Of a DNA stretch of 38,174 bases, positions 26,501-35,651 are shown piece by piece. Positions within the stretch are counted from its first letter, which is position 1, and each line of letters opens with the position of its first letter. The position numbers were made by a program, and so were the translations under genes. Below the pieces are notes generated by a model. It saw nothing but the letters and a program-made list of their open reading frames with translations, had not been told where the DNA came from and did not search any database. This stretch comes from Fibrobacter sp. (GTDB lineage: Bacteria; Fibrobacterota; Fibrobacteria; Fibrobacterales; Fibrobacteraceae): positions 1 to 38,174 of the forward strand of contig JAAYJH010000101.1 of the NCBI GenBank assembly GCA_012523035.1, read 5' to 3'.

Positions 26501-29500
26501 TTGAACATATACAACAACGAATCCTATGCGTTTGATAGCTTAACTTTACGTTTATATGTAACCGCTAAACCAGAAGAAATTGAAAAATGCGCTTTCCTTG
26601 TTGATCTAGATATATGCCAAGCTTATGATGAAGGTGGATTTAATAAACCATGTGAAACCGATAGAGAAATTAGAGATTTATTACGAAATGCAAAAGCAGT
26701 AAAATTAGAAGACACCTATAATGCCGCCACTGGAACCTATTCATGGTATTTCCCTGTCCCATTAGGTTCTACAACGATCAAAGCGTCCTCTCGACTTCGT
26801 ATGGATTTAGGCTTCTCTCAGGGCCTTTCTAATGATGGCTACTTGACATGTGAAACACTACGTCAGCCGTCTAATAAGAGAATGACGAAAGAAACAGGAG
26901 ACTGGTCATGGTCCCCTCATCTTAAAGAAGTGGACGGCGCCTTTTACGATGGCATGCCTTTTGAAGACAAAGACTATGGAGATATAGATGACAATATTCC
27001 TGTCAATCCGTACATTGTCGTTTACAGAAAAGATGAATTTATTTGGGGTTATAGTCCTTCTTACCAAGAAATGACAACCAAACGCGCTAACTATGAAATC
27101 AGTCTCACCCTTGAACCTCCATTTAACGTATCCAACGGTTCTCACGTTGAACTAGATCAAAATAGCAGTACAGTCTATTTTAAAGGGACAGCGAGTGTAA
27201 CAGAAGGTGGTTTTATTACTCGTATTTGGGCTAATGGTACTGAAGTTAAAGATCTTGCCTCTGCTGCAAAATATAATGTGCTTACTGATATGTATGATCT
27301 CAACATCCCTGTAAAAATGACGATTGGTTCTAATAAAGTCGATGTTACTGTTTTTGCTGGCCCAGATCCTACTTGCCAAAGTTGTACAGAAAATGGCGGG
27401 TGTGATTTTGAAAACAGAAACTTCTTCGTTCAATTTACTAAAGGGAATGCTTCTGCAAGTAACTTGCGTATTACAGACGCTTCTGGAAACGCTATTTCAA
27501 GCCCAACAGAACCGGGCAATACTTCTTTTTATATTTACTTGAATGATAAAGACAAAGCCAAATATAGCGGTATTTTATATGCTCTTGTGATTAACAATAG
27601 ACAAGGTGATACCTTACGAGTCAAGCTAGATCCAGAAGGCAAAGAGACTGGGAACTTTAGAAGCAACACTTTAGTTTCTGCTGTTTCCAAATCACCTGCA
27701 GATAGAAACGACACCAAAGAAATATCCTTTTTCGGTGGAGACACCATTCAAGTGATATATATAGACCCAGAAGACGACGAAGACCAGTCTCGTCAAAGTT
27801 TCTATGCAGAGTCCACCTATCCCCTTCCTCAAAGTGTTATAGCTTTAGACACAGACTGTGATGATATGGCAGACTATTTGCAAATCAACTTTAGCACAAA
27901 CTTCACAGAAAATATTCGTATCGATAGTATTTTAGTGAAATTCATAGATCCAAAAAATGAAAAAGAGAACTCCGGAAACATGCTTCATATTCAGTCTAAT
28001 TTTATAGGCGAAAACATAGTCCACATTCCACTCACTGGTGTTTCTGTGCCCCCAACCGCTTCTCCTAGAGGCAATGTTACAATATATCTTTCTGAAGACA
28101 ATGTGGTCACCAAAGAAAGTGTAGAAATTAGTGATGGAATTGCCCCGACTTTGATTAGTGTGACTCTACTAGAAAACCCAGAACCTAGAGGAGATGAAGA
28201 CACTCTTAAAATCGCATTTTCTGAAAAGGTCACACTGGCCTCTAACTCTACTTGGCCCTTAGTGATCCACGATTCTGATGGAAATTTAGTGGAGCAATCG
28301 ACCATCACTATCATAGGCAATGCACAGTCCGATGACGATGGAAAAAGCTACTTGTACTCCATCAAAGGAAACACAGCTGGGTCTCTTATAAAAAAAGGCT
28401 ATAAAGCTTCTATTGCCCCTAGCTTTATGGTTACAGATTCTAAAACCAATCGACTAGACCCTGTGAATGGTTGCAACCCATCTGTGATCATTGCAGAAAC
28501 TCCAAAACCTGTGGCCATCAAGTTTGCAGAAATGAGAGACTTCACGGGAGACGGAGAATTAGACGAGATATACTTGCTGTTTGAAAAGAAGTTAAGAGAA
28601 AAAGACATGCTAGACAGCTTTGAAATAGATTGGGGCTCTCCCTCTACCATCAAGAATTTTTCACCCAAAGACTGGGTCCATGATTTTGTAGTTTCTGATC
28701 CTTATATGAAATACGAAGGCCACCTCGATACTATTGACGGTAAAATTACGAATGTAATCACTGACTCTACCGAAGTTCGAGACTCTTTATCCAAAATAAT
28801 TATCACCATTCCTTCTGATAAAAGTTATCCCTTAGGGACAAGTTCTGGTGATTACAATGGCTACGGAAAGGTAAAACCTCGATTGGGTCCAGAAGGCGGT
28901 TTCTTTGACAAAAGCTACCCATTAGTTGACAAAGCTCCTCCTATTCTATTGAGTGCCCAAAAAAGTAGCACTAATTCTTTGGAAGTTCTGGATTTAAGAG
29001 TTTCAGAATCTATAAAAGAAGCAGAAGATGGCCAAGAAATAATCCAAAGGAAACGCGGTTCCGAAATCACTTCCTTTTCTCCAACAAAACATAGCCTTTC
29101 TCAAAGTAGAATTTCTTTAATTTACGATGCGGAGGCTCCGGATGCTATTCGTATTGGTGATTGGATTCGTTTGGTCCCAGAAAATATGCTTTCAAAAATT
29201 CATGATGTCGCTGGAAACTACCCAGGAGAAGAAAATCCTTGGATTCAAGTCAAAGGGGCTACAGCAGAGAAGACTTCTTTTAAAGTAAACATCCTCAACA
29301 ACCTTAGTTCTTCTGGATCAAAAGAAAATATTTATAATGGAGTCTTGCCCAGTAAAGAGGAGCACTTTAGACTCACAGTCTTAAATAAAGACAAAGAACA
29401 CCCCTTGGCCAAAGGAAAAAAACAGTTGTATTCTACTTTTGGTGAAGCTAGCTACGATACCTCCACTTATAAACACGGAGGACCTGTCTTTAATATCGAG

Positions 29501-29896
29501 ATCACCATGCCCTCTGCTTTGGTAGAAGTTGCTGGTGAAAAATCTTGGGACTTCCTAATTTCTTTTGAATTGTCGCTCTATGACAATCTGGGACAATTTG
29601 TAAATGCCACTGAATATAAATTTATACTCTCTCAAATTGGATACGAACACATTACAATAGATGGAGTACTATCTCTAAATCTAGAATGGATCAGTCAAGA
29701 TTTTCAAGCTCCCGTATCCATCGATGGTAAAAAAATTGCCACTGGCCCTTATATAGCTCGTTTTAATTTCTCATCTATAGCGACCTATTTAATAGACGCT
29801 ACAGGCGAAGAAGACTCTTATAAAAAAGGAGACCGTATAAAAACAAAAGAAGAAAAGACATCTTCCTTTGGGTTTAGACGACAAGAAAAAAGGTGA
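23522..29896 (+). CDS. Giant secreted multidomain GH9 beta-glucanase (probable cellulase), 2124 aa
   Basis: GTG start with AAGGAG six bases upstream; signal peptide about 1-17. An N-terminal Ig-like CelD_N domain (about 85-200, SPIRVNQAGYL) precedes the GH9 barrel (about 205-760). Catalytic Asp265/Asp268 lie in YYDCGDH, the histidine motif is HPHHRAANP (688-696), and acid Glu741 lies in SETCIDATA. Then come two FN3-like modules (about 766-865 and 870-972). A module at about 973-1180 resembles CBM3 (LTLRLYVTA, GDWSWSPH, NPYIVVYRKDEFIWGYSP). Ig-like modules (about 1195-1900) include DTDCDDMAD and DFTGDGELDE loops. A C-terminal domain (about 1915-2090) has FlgD-like DGKKIATGPYIARF, then a basic tail ending FGFRRQEKR. 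The enzyme should cleave beta-1,4-glucan outside the cell. Its stop overlaps the next gene. Confidence 0.9.
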   Translation: MPAYLLLLLFVFSVTNAQQNLPTPYDLIRPVYPLTWDSTVFDNYDTTVTTKKGMVPKNRTPASFAPTALIPDTLNQAYLDAINLKISPIRVNQAGYLEKDAERLFYYVGSESSFEVVDSMGNSFTPKYTGTFQSSGTTTASDWTIIAGTNAATNDQLRYQVSTVGPSGTIQIGNLPLDLPTNQRLRVKVGSDISATFIISNDVYSMVRSATLKFYGINRSGDSESWFHPASHTKDGGGPVVTDAADVRGPFNPALAGTLQGGYYDCGDHLKESQTQMYAFMVAAVLAATNPMADDDKYEYNHGNTAIDGIPDMLREAKHGADFVLRAYNRAGGIIDDMALSVGNFGSDHGWWGRPEHQDNLPTGNTATATDRGGPASRTVRLGEIGANIGGETAAGLAILAKDYAQFDKPFADSCLMVAKKMYDFAKSLATGKSTYDGGKPFVNNTIPAGWSSPAYNGNNEFFDDLALASISLFYATADPAYLDDAAESRTLNPVITQEFADGAGFFNGGWFVTENKGFLKNVKNTSWANAYSYALYAFYKLILKTPEQAALYGINETKRLEYIEDVVANMIYNLGDMSNYGSTSIVLPTGSIGWKNTTVSYDPIWFSMNTDQDWIYNRYQAGNIFEVLAYADVAKDLTNLSLPTMGSPDWKADEMYQLGINQLNYMLGVNPWDVSFILGVGDKNDAHPHHRAANPEGKNFPGAGYKYRPPTGALFGGVKPGATNSWVPSNKSWEDYHLSETCIDATATFISASMLAAQEVDYTRAPKINVEILHVSMDSAIVKLKLDVRGTGALFYGTSENDLNTIASPDNNVAAIEHEIILRGLKNGTTYYFYAGAFNALNENNMTAKYLVDSTQTPFSFTTLNTVENAIIENVTVCNLSADSAEIMWYTPNGEYESKIYWDTIPHSEASEFAWNSGTKNADISGIPTKFHYVKIGGLKEKTTYYYMVESNGQFQSVDDKGDLLKFTTPVAWYDFSVRTYQYEFGGLDFLDLNIYNNESYAFDSLTLRLYVTAKPEEIEKCAFLVDLDICQAYDEGGFNKPCETDREIRDLLRNAKAVKLEDTYNAATGTYSWYFPVPLGSTTIKASSRLRMDLGFSQGLSNDGYLTCETLRQPSNKRMTKETGDWSWSPHLKEVDGAFYDGMPFEDKDYGDIDDNIPVNPYIVVYRKDEFIWGYSPSYQEMTTKRANYEISLTLEPPFNVSNGSHVELDQNSSTVYFKGTASVTEGGFITRIWANGTEVKDLASAAKYNVLTDMYDLNIPVKMTIGSNKVDVTVFAGPDPTCQSCTENGGCDFENRNFFVQFTKGNASASNLRITDASGNAISSPTEPGNTSFYIYLNDKDKAKYSGILYALVINNRQGDTLRVKLDPEGKETGNFRSNTLVSAVSKSPADRNDTKEISFFGGDTIQVIYIDPEDDEDQSRQSFYAESTYPLPQSVIALDTDCDDMADYLQINFSTNFTENIRIDSILVKFIDPKNEKENSGNMLHIQSNFIGENIVHIPLTGVSVPPTASPRGNVTIYLSEDNVVTKESVEISDGIAPTLISVTLLENPEPRGDEDTLKIAFSEKVTLASNSTWPLVIHDSDGNLVEQSTITIIGNAQSDDDGKSYLYSIKGNTAGSLIKKGYKASIAPSFMVTDSKTNRLDPVNGCNPSVIIAETPKPVAIKFAEMRDFTGDGELDEIYLLFEKKLREKDMLDSFEIDWGSPSTIKNFSPKDWVHDFVVSDPYMKYEGHLDTIDGKITNVITDSTEVRDSLSKIIITIPSDKSYPLGTSSGDYNGYGKVKPRLGPEGGFFDKSYPLVDKAPPILLSAQKSSTNSLEVLDLRVSESIKEAEDGQEIIQRKRGSEITSFSPTKHSLSQSRISLIYDAEAPDAIRIGDWIRLVPENMLSKIHDVAGNYPGEENPWIQVKGATAEKTSFKVNILNNLSSSGSKENIYNGVLPSKEEHFRLTVLNKDKEHPLAKGKKQLYSTFGEASYDTSTYKHGGPVFNIEITMPSALVEVAGEKSWDFLISFELSLYDNLGQFVNATEYKFILSQIGYEHITIDGVLSLNLEWISQDFQAPVSIDGKKIATGPYIARFNFSSIATYLIDATGEEDSYKKGDRIKTKEEKTSSFGFRRQEKR

Positions 29897-29901
29897 AAAG
29901 A

Positions 29902-32900
29902 ATGAGATATTTAAACCACATTCTCCTGTTACTGATTTTATTCATAGAGTTTAACTATGCTTTGCCAGAAATAGACAACACTTGTATGGATTGTGACAGG
30001 AGGTACTTGGACTCTTTAAATGTTTATAATCGACGATCCATAAGGGTAAACCAAGTCGGCTTTAGACCTCAAGACTTACATAAATATGCTTTTGTGGCCG
30101 ACCCCACGGCAACTTCATTTAAGGTGATCGACGCCTCTAACAATGAAGAAGCTTGGAGTGGTAACTTAAGCTCCTTAGGAGTATTTAACAAACCCAATAT
30201 CTGGGTCAACGGTGCATTTAACTCTATCAGTCAAGTCTATGACTTTGGCTCTAATAGCCCTAGTTCTAATACAGAGACTTTGTATAGAGCAGATTTTTCA
30301 AGTTTAACTAAACCAGGTCGTTACTATTTAGTTGTTGGTACAGACACTTCGGCTACTTTTTGGTTGCACGATGCCATTTTTAATGCAATTTTTGAAAACT
30401 CTCTTAAATTTTTTGGGGTGAATCGCTGTGGAGACACTCACTCTCAACTACACGGGCCCTGCCATCTTCAAGATGGTTCCGAAATTGGCCACGATTTAAC
30501 AGGTGGCTGGCACGACTGTGGAGACCACTTTAAGGTATCGCAAACTCTTGGTTATGCGGCTTATGTACTTGCCATGACTTACAATGTTTACCAAGACAAA
30601 GCCGAGGATCGCTACGGCAAATCTTATGATGATACCGTTTTCACAGATGGTATTCCCGATGTTTTGTACGAAGCAAAAATAGGGGTTGATTATATTTATA
30701 AACTATACAAAGCCTCTAAAAAAGACGGCCTGATAGATCAAGGAGATATGTACCATTCTGTAGGTGTAGCCATGCCCGACCATTTGTTTTGGGATGTTCC
30801 CGAAAAGCAAGACGCTCAATCTCCCGACAAGGGGGGCCCTGATCGTGTGGTAGGTAAAGGGATAGGCTCCAATGTCGCAGGAGTTTACATTGCTGCTATG
30901 ACTCACTTTGCTATGGGTTGGGAGGTCTTTGACGCCGACTATTCTCAAGAACTCATCGAAGCTGCCAAAGAAATTTACGCCAAAGTTTTAAAGCCCAACT
31001 ACCCCAAAAACACCGATGACTTGAATGGTTTTTATACTGGTGGTGGAGAAAAATATGACGATGCGGCTGCAGCTGCTTTGGGACTCTGGTACGCGACCAA
31101 AGACACCATTTATGCTTTTGACTTGTACAAAAACACAGCCATCAATGACAATGCCACCAACTACCTATACAATTTGCCATATTTTAGAGGTGGATTTATG
31201 GGTCACCAGAGTGGATTTTATCCTGGTGGATGGATGACGGACTACGAAAATGTCCACGCTTATGTGCTTTTTTCTTTTGCTAAACTCATTTTACCTACTG
31301 AAGAAATAGCACAGAGTTATGGTATTAGTGAAAGTGAAAGAGACACCCTCATGACTCGAATTATAGCCACCTTCACACGCCTCACCGATGATGGCTCTCA
31401 AGGAGACTCTATTGTAAGCACCAATGCCTATGGAAACTTCACGGTGGAAGCCCCTTATAACTTGGTGTGGACCTCTTCGGATTGGGGTTTTAATCGCTAC
31501 AATATGGGAGCCACTAATGCCGTCTTTATGCTCTACGATATTACCAAAGATGAACAATACCTAAAAGTAGCCCTTGACAACATTTATTATAATCTTGGGG
31601 CCAATCCATGGGACATTTCTTTTTTAATGGGAGCAGGAGATAAAAACTTAAACCACCCTCACAACCGTGCTGCAAACCCAGATGGCTACAACGCAGGAGG
31701 GCTCCCCTATGCATACAAATGCCCAAGAGGGGCATTAATGGGAGGAGCACACCCAGAAGCAGTGCTTTTGGATGATTGGGAAGACTATACAGCCACAGAA
31801 ACTTGTATTGACTTTTCGGCACAACTTATTATTCCAGCTCAATCTTTGGCCAAAAATTTACCCCCCGACAACGAAGGGCCTCTTTTTAGTAATATACATG
31901 CTGTGCCCATCTCTGACACTTCGGCTATTATTAGTTGGGATACCGATGAAATCGCCAAAGTCACTGTTTTTTATGGGACCACCACAGATCCAAGCAAAGC
32001 TCTAAATAAAAGCACCCCCAGTGCAAGCAAAGGAGGTTCACTGCAAATCGACGGGCTCCAAAGCGGTGTGACTTATTACTTCTTTTTAGAAGGGATCGAT
32101 GTGCGTCGAAATATTTCTACCGATGATAATCATGGATACTGGTATTCTTTTACTATGGACCCCGTGCTTGCAAGTATCGAAGGGCTCACTATATGCCAAG
32201 TAGACAACCGAAGTGCAAAAATTTACTGGTGGACTCCAGATGCTATGACTAATGGTTTAGTTCGATACGGGACTAGCCCCAACAATTTAGATAAAGAACA
32301 AATAGGCAACAATGGTCAAGCCGTTTTGTTTCACGAGGTGAGTCTTCAAAATTTATCTCCTAATACCACTTATCACTTTGTAGCCTCTTCTGGAGCTAGC
32401 ACTTCTGCTCCTTTAAGCTTTAAAACCACAGAACACGCCACTCTAGTGGACTTAGAAATAGTCATAAAACCCACCACCAAAAACACAAACTGTACAGATT
32501 ACAAAGACTGCAACACATTTTTCTTTATTGTAACCAACCAAGATACAGTACACTACACCGACTTAGAACTTCGCTTGTATTTGAGTGCACCTGCTGTAGG
32601 GACTAGCTATAACAGCTCTATATGGGATGGCACGGGTCAAATGAAAGGAGCAGGCAACTTAAATATTGGCTCTGCAGTACCTGATGCAGTTTCTGGAGGC
32701 TACTATTTGCCTATCACTTTAAAAGGAAACTTAGCTGTTTCTGGTAGCTACATGTTTGAACTGATGCTGAGTACCACTTATAGCTCTTTAGAAAACTCTT
32801 GGTCATTAAGACCCCATTTGAATCCAGACGATCCAGTTCCTTTTGTAGGCATTGACCTCACTAAAGGTCCGCTCTACACAGGTACAGAAACTACTTATTT

Positions 32901-35616
32901 AGAAAAAGTCAATGGAAAAAACGAATTTGCTTACACCCAAAGTCCTTATGTGGCGGCTTACTATCATGGAAAACACATCTACGGATACACTCCAGACTAC
33001 ACTCCCGAAAGTGGCCCTGCAACTCCCAAAAATATCGACTTGACCTTTAATTCTCCATTCGTTAGCCCTCGATATTCACTCGAAAAAACCACTTATGAAA
33101 CTAATTACGCTGGAGAAAGTTCGGTTTCTCCTACAGGGAATTTAGATGCTTTTGAATACAATGGAAGCTTATTAAATGTGCTTTACGATCCCCCCAGTCG
33201 CAAAGATCATTTTTTCTTTGGCTTAGACACTGTTTTAAGCTATGGAAACAATTACATCGAGTGGGTTTCTTGGGACAATCGCTATGCCAACCTATCGAAT
33301 AGCTATGACTGTGCTTGTACAGTGGTACGCACCAATGTAGAAATAGACACCATTACCACCCCACTCATTCCTCGCTTTTTCTATTTCAGTCCCGATAGCA
33401 TTTTAGTTTATGAAAACAAAAGGATTGAATTACAGGTAGTGATGACCGATAGCATTGGAGACTTTATAAGTGACGAAGAGATGACTATTTCTTTGTTTTC
33501 AGATGATTCCAAAGTACAATTTTGGAGTTCCCCTACTTCTACACAGCCAATCACGAATATTCCCTTAAAAAACGGTATGGTCACCATCTATGTGAGTGCA
33601 CCAGAAGCCAATAAAACTCATATTTATGCAGACGCATACACCAGCTCTTCTGTCTATAAATACCACCAAGCAGTTGCTTTTTTGAATATAGAAGAGCTCC
33701 CTCCTTGGCCTATCATAGATGTAGCTAAAATCATAGATACAGACTGTGATGGACTTGGAGACGCCATAGAAATCACACTCTCTAATGAATATCAAGACGG
33801 ACAAAAATTTGAAAAAATCCTTTTCACTTATCAAGGGCATCCTTATGAGACAAGTGATGCGGTGATTCAAGGAAAAGTTTTAACAGCCAAAATATCTATT
33901 CAAGACTCTTCTTCGCTTACCAACCCTAGTGGTTCTTTGGTTTTAATCAGTAAAATAGATGGAAAATCAATAGAACACGCCGATTTTTATACCGATGGTA
34001 TTAGTCCTCATGTTTTATCAGTATCTGTTTTAGAAAGACTGCCCGAAGCCATATTCGATCGAGTATTCATCGAGTTTAGTGAGCCTATTTTATCTCCAGA
34101 TGCTATTTTTCCTTTAAATCTCTATTCTAGCGATAAAGCCTTAACCGATGCAAATCCACAAGTGCTTTCTGCTTCTTTGTATAATGACTCCTTGAATGTA
34201 TGGGTTTTTGACATTTCATTTTCTGACGATGAATCTTCTGTAGTACAAGAAGGCATGTATGGACAACTCCAATCAGAATCTTCCATTAAAGATTTGGCTC
34301 AAAATGGAGTTTCTGACTGTCCTCAAGCAAAGCTCCCTATTTCATTAAAAATCCTTCCAGTGCCTCTCACTTATGCAAGCATCTCAGATGCAAACGAAGA
34401 CGGCTTAGCGGAACACATTCGACTTGTATTTAGCCGCCCTGTAGATGAAAGACATAAACCTGACCATGTTTCTATTATTTTTGGAGTGGCTCCAGCCGAA
34501 ACCTTATCTACCAATCAATATAACTTTATTAATGATTCTATTGCTACCATCAACCTGAACCCTGCATTTTCCCATGGAAATACCCACGGGCCTTATCAAG
34601 GTTCATATCAAGGTCGTCCTTTGTTAGGTGCAGGAAAAGTCATTCAACACAAAGGTAGCGGTGCCACTTATGAAAGCAATTCTATATTAGCCGAAGACCT
34701 CGCTGGCCCTGTTCTAGTTTCTTCTACTATTCAAGAAGCCTCTTTTTATAACCTCAGTGTGATTGCCAGTGAACCCTTGAATACCATAGACTCTTCTTTA
34801 GAAATACTTCAAAGAGAAAGGTCTGGTCCTTTACCTATTCTAGAAAAGGATTTTTCTTCTTTCAACTTAATCAATAACAACTCACAAATGTCTATTTTTT
34901 ACCCCCTTGAAGTCGATGCTATCATCAAAGAAGGAGATCGAATTCGTCTGTCGTCCTTTGGTGCTAGTGCTTTTACTGACAAAAGTGGAAATTTTCCTGT
35001 CACAGATAATCCTTGGGTGAGCGTGATTGGAGCAGGAAATCCAAAAATAAAATTCTCAGTGAAATTAAAAGACTTTGTTTCTCAAATCAAAGCCAATGAA
35101 AGTAGCCCTTACTCTTCACCATCTAGAACTTGTATGTATAACTACTCTAGCTCCAAATTAGATTGTTTTATTAATAATAGCTTAGTAGAATCTATAGACA
35201 CCACACAAAACCCCTTAAATGGAGTGGTTTGGGAAATCAAACTAGATGTGCCTCGAGGGTCAGCTAATAGTGAAGACCCTGCTTGGGACTCTTTACTTCT
35301 ACAATATGACATCCCTGTTTACACCAATTTGGGGGCTTTTGTGCAACGATTCTCAGAAGATTTGGTCATTCCATCTCATTCTTATTTTTCGAGTACAGGG
35401 GCTTTGTCTCTCTTTGTAGAATGGGCACCACGCCGTAGCAACTCTTTATTGTCTGTGGACAAAAAAAATGTGGGTACAGGAGCGTATATTACCAAAATAG
35501 ACCTAAAGACAAAATTCTTCCCTAATCCCAATAAAGATAAAGAAACCATAGAGAGATTTTCCAATAAATCCACTTACGATAAAACTTTGCGTTTTGGAAT
35601 TCAAAGAAAAAAATAA
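29902..35616 (+). CDS. Second giant secreted GH9 beta-glucanase, paralogous and co-transcribed
   Basis: The ATG at 29902 is preferred because AAAAGG lies eight bases upstream; a GTG at 29893 overlapping the previous stop as GTGA would add three residues. Numbering below is from that GTG. Signal peptide about 1-23; CelD_N-like domain about 48-160; GH9 about 165-655. Catalytic Asp208/Asp211 lie in WHDCGDH, the histidine motif is HPHNRAANP (588-596), and acid Glu636 lies in TETCIDFSA. FN3-like modules (about 660-755 and 762-847) are followed by a CBM3-like module (about 850-1038, LELRLYLSA, NSWSLRPH, SPYVAAYYHGKHIYGYTP). Ig-like modules carry DTDCDGLGD (1282-1290) and DANEDGLAE. The C-terminus has VGTGAYITKID and the basic tail FGIQRKK. 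Module order matches the upstream protein throughout, indicating tandem duplication. Confidence 0.9.
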   Translation: MRYLNHILLLLILFIEFNYALPEIDNTCMDCDRRYLDSLNVYNRRSIRVNQVGFRPQDLHKYAFVADPTATSFKVIDASNNEEAWSGNLSSLGVFNKPNIWVNGAFNSISQVYDFGSNSPSSNTETLYRADFSSLTKPGRYYLVVGTDTSATFWLHDAIFNAIFENSLKFFGVNRCGDTHSQLHGPCHLQDGSEIGHDLTGGWHDCGDHFKVSQTLGYAAYVLAMTYNVYQDKAEDRYGKSYDDTVFTDGIPDVLYEAKIGVDYIYKLYKASKKDGLIDQGDMYHSVGVAMPDHLFWDVPEKQDAQSPDKGGPDRVVGKGIGSNVAGVYIAAMTHFAMGWEVFDADYSQELIEAAKEIYAKVLKPNYPKNTDDLNGFYTGGGEKYDDAAAAALGLWYATKDTIYAFDLYKNTAINDNATNYLYNLPYFRGGFMGHQSGFYPGGWMTDYENVHAYVLFSFAKLILPTEEIAQSYGISESERDTLMTRIIATFTRLTDDGSQGDSIVSTNAYGNFTVEAPYNLVWTSSDWGFNRYNMGATNAVFMLYDITKDEQYLKVALDNIYYNLGANPWDISFLMGAGDKNLNHPHNRAANPDGYNAGGLPYAYKCPRGALMGGAHPEAVLLDDWEDYTATETCIDFSAQLIIPAQSLAKNLPPDNEGPLFSNIHAVPISDTSAIISWDTDEIAKVTVFYGTTTDPSKALNKSTPSASKGGSLQIDGLQSGVTYYFFLEGIDVRRNISTDDNHGYWYSFTMDPVLASIEGLTICQVDNRSAKIYWWTPDAMTNGLVRYGTSPNNLDKEQIGNNGQAVLFHEVSLQNLSPNTTYHFVASSGASTSAPLSFKTTEHATLVDLEIVIKPTTKNTNCTDYKDCNTFFFIVTNQDTVHYTDLELRLYLSAPAVGTSYNSSIWDGTGQMKGAGNLNIGSAVPDAVSGGYYLPITLKGNLAVSGSYMFELMLSTTYSSLENSWSLRPHLNPDDPVPFVGIDLTKGPLYTGTETTYLEKVNGKNEFAYTQSPYVAAYYHGKHIYGYTPDYTPESGPATPKNIDLTFNSPFVSPRYSLEKTTYETNYAGESSVSPTGNLDAFEYNGSLLNVLYDPPSRKDHFFFGLDTVLSYGNNYIEWVSWDNRYANLSNSYDCACTVVRTNVEIDTITTPLIPRFFYFSPDSILVYENKRIELQVVMTDSIGDFISDEEMTISLFSDDSKVQFWSSPTSTQPITNIPLKNGMVTIYVSAPEANKTHIYADAYTSSSVYKYHQAVAFLNIEELPPWPIIDVAKIIDTDCDGLGDAIEITLSNEYQDGQKFEKILFTYQGHPYETSDAVIQGKVLTAKISIQDSSSLTNPSGSLVLISKIDGKSIEHADFYTDGISPHVLSVSVLERLPEAIFDRVFIEFSEPILSPDAIFPLNLYSSDKALTDANPQVLSASLYNDSLNVWVFDISFSDDESSVVQEGMYGQLQSESSIKDLAQNGVSDCPQAKLPISLKILPVPLTYASISDANEDGLAEHIRLVFSRPVDERHKPDHVSIIFGVAPAETLSTNQYNFINDSIATINLNPAFSHGNTHGPYQGSYQGRPLLGAGKVIQHKGSGATYESNSILAEDLAGPVLVSSTIQEASFYNLSVIASEPLNTIDSSLEILQRERSGPLPILEKDFSSFNLINNNSQMSIFYPLEVDAIIKEGDRIRLSSFGASAFTDKSGNFPVTDNPWVSVIGAGNPKIKFSVKLKDFVSQIKANESSPYSSPSRTCMYNYSSSKLDCFINNSLVESIDTTQNPLNGVVWEIKLDVPRGSANSEDPAWDSLLLQYDIPVYTNLGAFVQRFSEDLVIPSHSYFSSTGALSLFVEWAPRRSNSLLSVDKKNVGTGAYITKIDLKTKFFPNPNKDKETIERFSNKSTYDKTLRFGIQRKK

Positions 35617-35651
35617 AGCTTCTATATTTTTAAGGAAAGAATTTTAGCATT

